Below the pieces are notes generated by a model, which was not told the DNA's origin, made no database searches, and saw nothing but the letters and a program-made list of their open reading frames with translations. A stretch of 54,133 bases of DNA, from contig QWQG01000248.1 in NCBI GenBank assembly GCA_003670925.1, forward strand, positions 1 through 54,133. The letters are read 5' to 3'. A program made the translations under genes and the position numbers. The DNA is from Planctomycetota bacterium (lineage in GTDB: Bacteria > Planctomycetota > Planctomycetia > Planctomycetales > Planctomycetaceae). Of this stretch, positions 45,156 through 54,133 are shown in pieces (the stretch's first letter is position 1; each line of letters opens with the position of its first letter).

Positions 45156-46127
45156 ATGTATGGCTTTCACCCACAAAAACAGTTTCGGCAAGGCCGTTTG
45201 ATTGGAAAGCAATCGACTGCCGTGACGCTGACCTGCATGGCTGTCTGTCTCAGTCTGTGCCTCTCGTCCGGCTGCGCGATGACGCGTAAAGCATGGACCG
45301 GCCTGTCTCTGGCCACAGGCGGTGAACCCACCGCGGGATGTGGGTGTGCCTGTGGTGAAGGCCTCGCAGACAAGCCGGCCGCACACGCAGCAGGGCACCA
45401 CGCGGTGACCTCTGATCCTGCGCGGGTTGACTCTCAGGCGTATGCCGCAACTCCGTCGCCTCCCGAAGGCTCTCGTCCGATTGAGCATGGCATTCGGCCT
45501 CAGGCAGCAACGATGAACGGCATACCGGGAACTTTTACTCCCTCACCTCCAGCAACAAAGCAGTTTGAATTTCAAGACCAGAATACGGCAAATTTGAACA
45601 GTCTGACGACCAGTTCGCCAGAGGCTCAGTACGTCGATGCTAACCCACAGTCCATGAGGCAATCCCCGGGCACCGCAGAGCAGACTCCTTTGTCCCAGAT
45701 GCGGCCAGAGCCCATGCATATCCCGGACGTGGTAGAAGAGCATCATGACCTGAAAGATTGCCGAACCCAGTTACAGATTCTGGCAGAACAGCTCTCACAG
45801 ATGAAGACGACGCAGGAATCCATGAAGGCCAGTCAGGACACACTCCAACAATCGCATACACTTCAAATCCTTGAACTCAAGCTGCAGCAGACAACAACTG
45901 ATCGTGATCGTCTGCAAAGAGAGCATGATCTGGAACAGCAACTTTATAAACAGAGGCAACGCGAACTGGAGACAATTGATTCGCTATCAGACTTTATCGA
46001 AGATGTCGCTCCGGATGCTGCAGTACCAAACACAGCACCGCGGCAAGTTCCTCGTCCGACAACTCAATCCGGACAGGTCCGGTCGCAGCAGCCTCAGAAT
46101 TTACCGACTGTAGATGAGAGCCTCTGA
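45156..46127 (+). CDS. Coiled-coil lipoprotein downstream of fliA
   Basis: 323 residues. Signal peptide VTLTCMAVCLSLCLSSGC with lipobox-like LSSGC, a Gly/Ala/Cys-rich mature start (GCGCACGEG), a disordered Pro/Thr-rich region, and a long coiled coil from about residue 190 to 265 (QLQILAEQLSQMKTTQESMKAS ... LQREHDLEQQLYKQRQRELE, in short pieces). No family recognised. Its stop overlaps the next gene by 1 bp (TGATG). Could be a flagellar-associated envelope component. Confidence 0.7.
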   Translation: MYGFHPQKQFRQGRLIGKQSTAVTLTCMAVCLSLCLSSGCAMTRKAWTGLSLATGGEPTAGCGCACGEGLADKPAAHAAGHHAVTSDPARVDSQAYAATPSPPEGSRPIEHGIRPQAATMNGIPGTFTPSPPATKQFEFQDQNTANLNSLTTSSPEAQYVDANPQSMRQSPGTAEQTPLSQMRPEPMHIPDVVEEHHDLKDCRTQLQILAEQLSQMKTTQESMKASQDTLQQSHTLQILELKLQQTTTDRDRLQREHDLEQQLYKQRQRELETIDSLSDFIEDVAPDAAVPNTAPRQVPRPTTQSGQVRSQQPQNLPTVDESL

Positions 46128-46927
46128 TGAAATCGACGCCGCTTGCCTGCACACTGCTAGCCACAGCTACGTCGTCACTGCTGTTGCTCTGCGGATGTCA
46201 ATGGTCTCTGCTGGAACGACCAGCACCGCTACGCGTTCCTGCTGTGGCGACGCGATTCACATCCAATCCTCTGCCAGCCCGATTGGGCTGTCCGCCAGAT
46301 GTGGTATGGACTGCTGAATTGCCAAGTCTGAAAGTCGGACTGGCAATGCAAAGTATCGACAGTCCCATCCATCTGGCGTTTGCCTCGGAACTAGGAACAG
46401 TCCTCATTCGTGAACTCCAGTTGTCTCGCGGTTCTATGCAGGTTCAGCCAGTCACAATGGACCCGCAGCCTGCGGCGACCGACGAATTTCATGGGGCATC
46501 ACCGTCAGATGTCATCTCTGTCAGCTTCCAAGAACCAACAAACGTTCTGCCGTCTGAGATGCCCCCTTTACCGCTGGGCAATGTGGCTGGCCGGCCCCCT
46601 GTGGATCAAATTCTGGTGATTCGTGTGTTAGAGTATCGTCCCTATTACCCGATGCGTACCACGCTGGAAATAAAGGTACTCCACGGTGAATCCGAGGCAC
46701 CAATTTTTGCCACAACGGCTATTTGGAACGCAGCCGACTATGGTCTCGTCGAACCAAAACCAAAACGCAAGAGACGCCACTTCTGGTTCGGTGAAGCACA
46801 GTCTTGGGATCCGTCGCCTGGCCACAATAGTCCCGATGCGCTGATGCACGAAATTGCCGGTGACCTTACGCTCTGGTACACGACGGCTTTGTGTCCGCTA
46901 CCAAGTGAGGGCAAATCGCGACGATAA
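46127..46927 (+). CDS. Lipoprotein, unknown function
   Basis: 266 residues, start coupled to the previous stop. Signal peptide ATATSSLLLLCGC with lipobox LLCGC. A globular beta-rich mature region: VVWTAELPSLKVGLAMQSIDS, QILVIRVLEYRPYYPMRTTLEIKVLHG (split) and DALMHEIAGDLTLWYTTALCPLP at the end. No known fold assigned. Partners the preceding lipoprotein, so both probably act at the outer membrane or periplasm. Confidence 0.7.
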   Translation: MKSTPLACTLLATATSSLLLLCGCQWSLLERPAPLRVPAVATRFTSNPLPARLGCPPDVVWTAELPSLKVGLAMQSIDSPIHLAFASELGTVLIRELQLSRGSMQVQPVTMDPQPAATDEFHGASPSDVISVSFQEPTNVLPSEMPPLPLGNVAGRPPVDQILVIRVLEYRPYYPMRTTLEIKVLHGESEAPIFATTAIWNAADYGLVEPKPKRKRRHFWFGEAQSWDPSPGHNSPDALMHEIAGDLTLWYTTALCPLPSEGKSRR

Positions 46928-47190
46928 ACGCCGCGTGGGACAACACACAGTCTGGTTGCTGCTCAATGAGGCTCGCGATAAGCCATTTTTGGCGGGCTTT
47001 CCGCACAAAACTGACTGCCATTGCTGCATTTTCGGGAGTGAAATACCCTGCGGTTCGCTCAAACGATATTTTTGGCGGCTGTTCGACTCGAAATTTGCCG
47101 TCGATTTGCGGGATTTATGATGTTTGCCCAGGGAAGTTGCAACTTTTTGTCGCCCGAGGTGCATTGTGCTGGACTCATGGAGATCAGCCG

Positions 47191-48369
47191 ATGAAACTTT
47201 TGCAGCGTTACATTCTGGGCGAACTTGTCCGCGTCTTTTTATTGCTCGTGATCGCGCTCACCGTGATGCTAGTTTTCCTCGGAATGTTCCAGGAAGCGAC
47301 GGCACGCGGATTGGGGCCGGCTCAAATTTTGCAAATCATGCCCTTTGTGGTTCCGAGCATGTTGCCATTCACAATTCCAGCGACGCTGCTGTTGAGCGTG
47401 TGTGTGGTGTATGGACGAATTTCCGGCGATTTGGAGGTCATCGCCGCTAAGTCTGCCGGGATCAGTGCTATGCAATTGCTCCTGCCGGCGTTTCTGTTGG
47501 GCACCGTCTTGGCAATCGGATCTTTCGGGCTGCTAAATTATGCCATTCCGTGGGGTGTCTCAAACATCGAACGCATCGTGACACAAGCGTTGGAAGAAAT
47601 TTTCTTTGACGTCCTATCGACGCAACACTATTTCAGCAATCCAAATGAAGGATATACGATCACCGTCCGCGATGTGAAGAATCGCACCCTGCTGGATGCC
47701 ACGATTCGCTATCGTCGCAATCATCAGCAGATTACGGTCTGCGCTGAAGCGGCGAGGATCCATTTTGACTTGGAAGCGAAGCACATTCTCGTGCATCTAA
47801 AAAACGTGAGCGGCGGCGGAGGAGATTCAGATTTTTCCGGTGAAATGAAAAACTCGGAACTCCGCTTTCCCTTGGAATTGCAGCTCGAAAATGTCGCATC
47901 ACGCAATTTGACCATGGACACGCTTCGACGGGAGATTATGCGTGCTGAGATCGATCAGAAACGACTGGCTACCGAGAAAAACATGAAGGCCGCGATGATC
48001 TTATTCACCGGGGACTTTCAACAACTAGCCGGTGACCAAGTTTCCTCGTTGGATAAACAACAGAAACGCGTTGTCAAAGACAAACTTCAGTACCAAGCTG
48101 AAATTCATAGCCGATTTTCCATGTCCGCCAGTTGTTGGTTCTTCGCATTTCTTGGTGGACCATTCGCTATGCTTCAGGCACGACGGCAGTTTATTACAAG
48201 CTTCATCATCTGCTTTATGCCGATTCTTGTGATCTACTATCCCGTAATGTTCCTGATGATGAATCTCTGCAAGACGGGCACCCTAGACCCGTGGTGGGCG
48301 ATGTGGGTTCCCAACCTGATCATCGGTGTCGCTGGGTTTCTCGTCCTGCGAAAAGTTGTGCAGCATTGA
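47191..48369 (+). CDS. LptF/LptG-family permease
   Basis: 392 residues from ATG 47191 (GGAG 8 nt upstream). Six-TM pattern of the family: LGELVRVFLLLVIALTVMLVFLGM, PFVVPSMLPFTIPATLLLSVCVVYG, LLGTVLAIGSFGLLNYAIPW, then a beta-jellyroll periplasmic part, and C-terminal TMs (FFAFLGGPFAMLQ, FITSFIICFMPILVIYYPVMFLMM, LIIGVAGFLVL). In LPS export LptF and LptG pair with LptB ATPase; a lone gene here suggests the partner is elsewhere or that the family is used as a homodimer. Convergent with the Hsp70 gene. Confidence 0.82.
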   Translation: MKLLQRYILGELVRVFLLLVIALTVMLVFLGMFQEATARGLGPAQILQIMPFVVPSMLPFTIPATLLLSVCVVYGRISGDLEVIAAKSAGISAMQLLLPAFLLGTVLAIGSFGLLNYAIPWGVSNIERIVTQALEEIFFDVLSTQHYFSNPNEGYTITVRDVKNRTLLDATIRYRRNHQQITVCAEAARIHFDLEAKHILVHLKNVSGGGGDSDFSGEMKNSELRFPLELQLENVASRNLTMDTLRREIMRAEIDQKRLATEKNMKAAMILFTGDFQQLAGDQVSSLDKQQKRVVKDKLQYQAEIHSRFSMSASCWFFAFLGGPFAMLQARRQFITSFIICFMPILVIYYPVMFLMMNLCKTGTLDPWWAMWVPNLIIGVAGFLVLRKVVQH

Positions 48370-48400
48370 TTGACGACGGTGACGCGTGTCTCTTCCTACA

Positions 48401-48437
48401 TAAAACAGCCGGCGGATTCAGGTGAATCCGACGGCTG
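48401..48437 (-). terminator. Strong hairpin terminator between lptF-like and Hsp70 genes
   Basis: 14-bp stem, 13 paired: CAGCCGGCGGATTC (48406-48419) with GAATCCGACGGCTG (48424-48437), loop AGGT. On the minus strand it is followed by TTTT (plus AAAA at 48402-48405), so it should terminate the Hsp70 transcript; it may also stop the plus-strand transcript. Confidence 0.78.
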
Positions 48438-48467
48438 CTGTCTGTCCTCCATTCGCGTGATAGCGAA

Positions 48468-50045
<1,578 letters not shown>

Positions 50046-50672
50046 TGCGGCCCTCGGACTTCTCAGAATGGAAAAATAAGACTCTCACCCACAGCGGTAC
50101 AGAGTTTCAGTCGCGTCTGGCTGGCAAACATCGCAAAAGCAACAAGGCCATCCGTTCGCATCTGCATCAATCCCCCCCAGAATACCATTCACGTTCATAG
50201 AACGCATCCGCAGGAGACCTGAATTCTGTCAACCGCTCACATTCGATTCAAGCGCGGAGACACGTTAAATATGCCTTAAAGTCGGACCATCTGCCTGCAT
50301 CCGCCACATTCGGAACCCCAAAATTCGTTCTGGAGGAAAGTGGGGGTCGCGTTTTCGAACAGCAACTAAAACGCGAGACGCGATCCCTGCCACGCCATGC
50401 ACAACATTATTTCAGCCTTACGATTGGTTGAAAGGCACTACCGCGTCGCGTGCGAATCGACGGCAGGGCCACGAATTGCCGAAAACATTCTGCCGCTAGC
50501 CCGGAGCGGAATTCGTCGAAATCGAGCGGCTCCCTGAATTCGTGCGAAGCAGCCACGCGAGATTCTTTTCGGCTGTGCATGAAACCGTGTACAATCCGCT
50601 TCAGCCGCGACGTATCATTTGAGCCTCGCGCATCCCACCCCATTGTTAATGTTGTCCTTTCGGAGCCCTCCG
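50046..50672. other. Long intergenic region before the PVC dehydrogenase
   Basis: About 630 bp between divergent genes. No convincing reading frame; the Hsp70 promoter should lie at the left and the dehydrogenase promoter at the right. No terminator, tRNA or repeat recognised. Confidence 0.4.
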
Positions 50673-53639
50673 ATGATTGTTGCCATATTGAGCGTCCTCG
50701 GCACCTGCTTGCTTCAACCACCGGCAGATCCGAGTGACCTGATCAAGTCTATCGAACGCCAGCAAGGCGGGCGGCATTGGATCGATCAGCCCACGGAACC
50801 ACCAAAGTCGCCAGAAGAATCCCTGACTTGCTTGCAGATAGAACCCGGTTACCGAATTGAACTTGCCGCGGCTGAACCGCTCATCACAGATCCCGTGGCG
50901 ATCGACTTTGATCATTTGGGACGCATGTTTGTCGTTGAGTACACCGATTACCCGGTCGGCCCGAAAGATCCCGCTGCCCTGCCGTTGTCGCAGGTCGTGC
51001 TGCTGGAAGATGTTGACCACGACGGCCGTATGGACAAACGCACGGTATTTGCTCCTCACCTAAAATTCTGTCACAGCCTGATGGCATTCCGTGATGGCAT
51101 TCTCGCGTGCACCGAGACGCAAATTATGTATCTGCGGGACATGGATGGTGACAACGTGGCCGATGTCCGCGAGATCTGGTTCGATGGATTTACGCCAGCT
51201 CATCCGCAAATGCAGATTGGTTGTCCGCGCTGGGGGTTCGACAACTGGATTTATCTGACGTACGGCCACGGAAAGGTGAAATGCCTGCGACCGGGATTTG
51301 AATCGAAGGAAGCGATAGAAATCCCGCGCGTCGATTTTCGATTCCATCCCGAAACCATGCAGTTTGAAGCAATCTCCGGCGCAGGGCAGTTTGGGAATAC
51401 GATTGATAACTTCGGGCATCGGTTTTTCAGCTCCAATCGCAACCCCATCATGACCGACATATTGTCATTGGATCTTGTGAGCCGCAATCCATTTGCAGGT
51501 ATTTCCGTGGGACACACCGATGTGGGGCCGTCCGGCGAAAAGACGCGCGTGTTTCCGGTGATCACGATGAAAAGCAATTATCTGTCGCACGCGGGGACAC
51601 ATACGTCGGCCTGCGGTGTGACGGCGTACCGCGGCGGTCAGTTCGGTGAAGAATCCGATCGCAGCGTTTTTGTCTGTGAACCGGTTGGGCACCTGATCAC
51701 GCGATCCGTGATCGAACCACAGGGTGGCACCGTGACTGCACGCCGGGCTCGGGAGAATGCGGATTTTCTAGCGTCCACCGATACATGGTTCCGCCCAGCG
51801 AGTCTAGCCACTGGCCCTGACGGAGCGTTGTATGTCGCGGATATGTATCGACTGTGGGTGGAGCATCCTAAATTTGTGCCTGACGACGTCGCCGCCAAGA
51901 TGGATTGGCGTGCCGGCGAAGATCGTGGTCGCGTCTGGCGGATCGTCCGGGAAGATGCGGCAGCAGTGATGCCGTTTTCGCCTCCAGTCTTCACGGACGA
52001 CCTTGTCAAGTTACTACAGGATGGCAACGGCTGGCGGCGAATGCTCGGGCAACGCCTGATCGTAGAAAATCATCGTGTGGAGGCTGCATCTGAGTTGCGG
52101 ACGCTCTTGGATAATGTCCAATCCACTGGTTTCGCTCGGCTGCATGCACTCTGGACGCTTGATGGCCTGAAATTACTGACACTTGCCGATCTGATTGTCG
52201 CTTCCCAAGATCTCGACGCTACCGTCCGCCGGGATGTTGCAAAGCTGATCCGCGCGCAAGACTCTGGTGCTGCAGAACTGCAACAAGTCGCGGCTATGTT
52301 ATGTAATGATACGGATGGCGAAGTCCGGATGCAGGCAATTTTGTCGCTCGACGCAACCACTGCCGAAGCAAAATCAGCGGTGCTGAAATCTGTCCCGGGT
52401 TGTCTCGATGATCTCTGGCTGCAACGCGCGCTGCTGATCGCCGCGCCGAATCTTGCGGCAGACATCGCAGACATCGTTGTGCTGCAGAGTGGCGAAGCGA
52501 CCGATATTGTCGGGCGGGCTGAATTTCTGAAGAGCCTCGCACTGAACGTCGCCGCGCGGGGTGAGATCGAACAGCTTCAAAAGGCTGCCATGCTGATCGG
52601 TGACAGCCAAGAATCCGGTCTGTGGTGGCAGACGGCGCTGGTAATCGGACTGGCCGACGGATTGCCACGTTGTCTGAACGCGGATGTTCCGAAGAATCTC
52701 GCGGCGTTGCTGCAGTCGCCGCCTGAACCCCTGAAGGAATCCATGCAATCCGTAGCGAATGTCGTGCAACTGGCAGCGGCAACCGCCATCGATCTCAAAC
52801 ACAGCGATGCTGATCGCATCACCGCCATGGGACTGATGTCGCATCTGCCTCCACAGGCACTCACCGATGCCTTGCAAACGTTGCTTCAGCCCGCTGAATC
52901 CACCGATTGCCAACAGGCCGCCATCGAAGCTGCCCGCCGCAGCGGGCGGGCGGAGTTGTCGGAGATTGTGCTGTCGCATTGGGATCAACTGAAGCCTCAG
53001 ACTCGTTCCGCCGCGCTCGACCTGCTGTTGCTGCGAAAAGAAAGCGTGACATCGCTTCTGCAGCAAATGGCCGCAGGCGTGATCTCATCGTCAGTTGTAT
53101 CCATCGATCAGCGAGTGATCCTGCTCAAGCATCCCGATGAAGTCATTCGCACGTCAGCGATTCAGCTCTTCGGTGGCACCGTATCGGCCAATCGGAAAGA
53201 GGTGGCAGATCAGTACGCAAAGGCACTCGACATGAAAGGCGACGTGGCGCGCGGCGCGGCCGTGTACGAAAAAACGTGCAGCAAGTGTCACCGCATTGGC
53301 GGCCTCGGCCACAACGTCGGCCCAGACATCAGCGACACCCGCGCACGGGCGCGCGATGCGTTACTGTATGACATTCTCGACCCGAATCGCCGAGTCGATC
53401 CACAGTTCACAGAATACATCGTGGTCACCGTCGATGGTCGTCTGTTCAACGGCCTGTTGGTCGCCGAGTCGATGGATTCCGTTACTCTGCGTCAACCTGA
53501 AGGCCGCGAACAAATCATTCTTCGCACCGACATCGAAGAGCTCAAAACGACCAACAAATCCCTGATGCCCGAGGGCGTCGAACGTGATGTCACGGTCGAG
53601 CAGATGGCCGACGTGTTGGAGTTTCTGAAAGGGCGATAG
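50673..53639 (+). CDS. PVC-type membrane-bound dehydrogenase with HEAT repeats and haem-binding domain
   Basis: 988 residues from ATG 50673, with GGAG about 9 nt upstream; in-frame ATG at 50619 and 50649 are alternatives. Order: signal-like MIVAILSVLGTCLL, beta-propeller of the TIGR02604 type (AIDFDHLGRMFVVEYTDYP, PRWGFDNWIYLTYG, NYLSHAGTHTSACG, ATGPDGALYVADMYRLWVEHP), a long helical HEAT-repeat middle (about residues 450-850), then the TIGR02603 haem domain with one CxxCH (C-S-K-C-H, RGAAVYEKTCSKCHRIGG) and C-terminal EQMADVLEFLKGR. Family typical of planctomycetes, suspected to oxidise sugars; substrate unknown. Confidence 0.92.
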   Translation: MIVAILSVLGTCLLQPPADPSDLIKSIERQQGGRHWIDQPTEPPKSPEESLTCLQIEPGYRIELAAAEPLITDPVAIDFDHLGRMFVVEYTDYPVGPKDPAALPLSQVVLLEDVDHDGRMDKRTVFAPHLKFCHSLMAFRDGILACTETQIMYLRDMDGDNVADVREIWFDGFTPAHPQMQIGCPRWGFDNWIYLTYGHGKVKCLRPGFESKEAIEIPRVDFRFHPETMQFEAISGAGQFGNTIDNFGHRFFSSNRNPIMTDILSLDLVSRNPFAGISVGHTDVGPSGEKTRVFPVITMKSNYLSHAGTHTSACGVTAYRGGQFGEESDRSVFVCEPVGHLITRSVIEPQGGTVTARRARENADFLASTDTWFRPASLATGPDGALYVADMYRLWVEHPKFVPDDVAAKMDWRAGEDRGRVWRIVREDAAAVMPFSPPVFTDDLVKLLQDGNGWRRMLGQRLIVENHRVEAASELRTLLDNVQSTGFARLHALWTLDGLKLLTLADLIVASQDLDATVRRDVAKLIRAQDSGAAELQQVAAMLCNDTDGEVRMQAILSLDATTAEAKSAVLKSVPGCLDDLWLQRALLIAAPNLAADIADIVVLQSGEATDIVGRAEFLKSLALNVAARGEIEQLQKAAMLIGDSQESGLWWQTALVIGLADGLPRCLNADVPKNLAALLQSPPEPLKESMQSVANVVQLAAATAIDLKHSDADRITAMGLMSHLPPQALTDALQTLLQPAESTDCQQAAIEAARRSGRAELSEIVLSHWDQLKPQTRSAALDLLLLRKESVTSLLQQMAAGVISSSVVSIDQRVILLKHPDEVIRTSAIQLFGGTVSANRKEVADQYAKALDMKGDVARGAAVYEKTCSKCHRIGGLGHNVGPDISDTRARARDALLYDILDPNRRVDPQFTEYIVVTVDGRLFNGLLVAESMDSVTLRQPEGREQIILRTDIEELKTTNKSLMPEGVERDVTVEQMADVLEFLKGR

Positions 53640-53767
53640 ATGCCTGCACGCGATGAAAATCCGGATGCAGCTCCGAATGTTGCAGAATTGCCGACGCCCC
53701 CGGAGTGCACAAAAGGTGTCAGGAACCGTTTATTGACAAGTGTGGGAGATTTAGGTATTGTTGAGTT

Positions 53768-54133
53768 ATGGGAAGACCAAAACGATCAGTTCCGGGTGGT
53801 TGGATTTATCATGTACTGAACCGGGCGAACGCGCGGATGCCGATCTTTACGAAGGATGAAGACTTCGCCGCATTTGAGCAGGTGCTGGAGGAAGCCGTGG
53901 CTCGAACCGGCACGCGGCTGCTTTCGTATTGTCTCATGGGAAATCACTGGCACCTGGTGGTGTGGCCTCGGGAAGATGATGAGTTGTCTCGGTTTACTGG
54001 CTGGCTGACACTGACTCACACGCAACGTTGGCACGCTCATCGCAAATCGACGGGGTCGGGGCATCTGTATCAGGGTCGATTTAAGTCCTTTCCCGTTCAG
54101 GACGATGACCACTTTCTGACTTTGTGCCGGTAC
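53768..54133 (+). CDS. REP-associated tyrosine transposase (RAYT), 5' part
   Basis: 122 residues from ATG 53768, open to the right edge of the window. Y1-type transposase fold with HUH pair in GNHWHLVVWP, N-terminal VPGGWIYHVLNRANAR, and basic HLYQGRFKSFPVQDD. The Tyr at the window edge (LCRY) is probably the catalytic one, judged from the family pattern CRYxExNP. Just upstream is AAAGGTGTCAGGAACCG (53715-53731), resembling a conserved motif seen before planctomycete RAYT genes. RAYTs mobilise REP hairpins rather than themselves. Confidence 0.87.
   Translation, partial: MGRPKRSVPGGWIYHVLNRANARMPIFTKDEDFAAFEQVLEEAVARTGTRLLSYCLMGNHWHLVVWPREDDELSRFTGWLTLTHTQRWHAHRKSTGSGHLYQGRFKSFPVQDDDHFLTLCRY

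Overview
The window reads as chromosomal DNA of a planctomycete (Planctomycetales-like). The evidence is the family content: a PVC-type membrane-bound dehydrogenase with HEAT repeats and a C-terminal haem domain, a DWG-type Ser/Thr kinase, a DUF58/BatA/VWA cluster, beta-propeller and di-haem cytochrome lipoprotein-type secretomes, a lid-less Hsp70, and a sheathless flagellar gene cluster of planctomycete style. The taxonomic call is an inference from protein families; no rRNA or tRNA gene is visible.

Positions 1-6773 are a type I restriction-modification locus: the 3' end of hsdS, a scarred DUF3800 fragment overlapping a small nuclease-like gene, a truncated DCD-domain gene, a tightly coupled three-gene cassette (TIGR04255 protein, a 93-residue protein, and a protein with a TQSCDLEN motif), an intact DCD-domain gene and hsdR. 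hsdM is presumably just upstream. The two DCD copies bracket the cassette as ~85% identical direct repeats, so this is the accessory and most novel part of the window. A second, decayed relic of the same kind of locus (an HsdM N-terminus fused to a DCD C-terminus) lies at 28568-29041, between the DUF58 and BatA genes.

Positions 6823-25281 are mainly housekeeping: a lipid-kinase-family protein, a short SecA-like ATPase, a secreted beta-propeller/di-haem cytochrome coupled to larB, a large glutamate synthase (gltB), ribH-nusB, coaE-rho, and a phosphohexomutase overlapping a dihydroorotase. 25643-34945 carries an envelope protein, a single-TM protein, then DUF58, BatA-like and double-VWA membrane proteins, interrupted by the HsdM-DCD relic and a secreted 2H phosphoesterase. 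A Ser/Thr kinase and a neutral-ceramidase-like hydrolase follow.

38248-46927 is a flagellar operon region: fliL-fliM-fliN-fliO-fliP-flhA, a small TM protein, a FliA-type sigma factor, a small Cys-rich protein and two lipoproteins. fliQ, fliR and flhB, which usually sit between fliP and flhA, are absent here, and FliM starts without the usual CheY-binding peptide. After this come a lone LptF/G-type permease, a convergent lid-less Hsp70 with a strong terminator between them, the PVC dehydrogenase, and the 5' part of a REP-associated tyrosine transposase running off the right edge. REP-like hairpins inside the window (19303-19413, 10644-10665) may be relics of such transposases.
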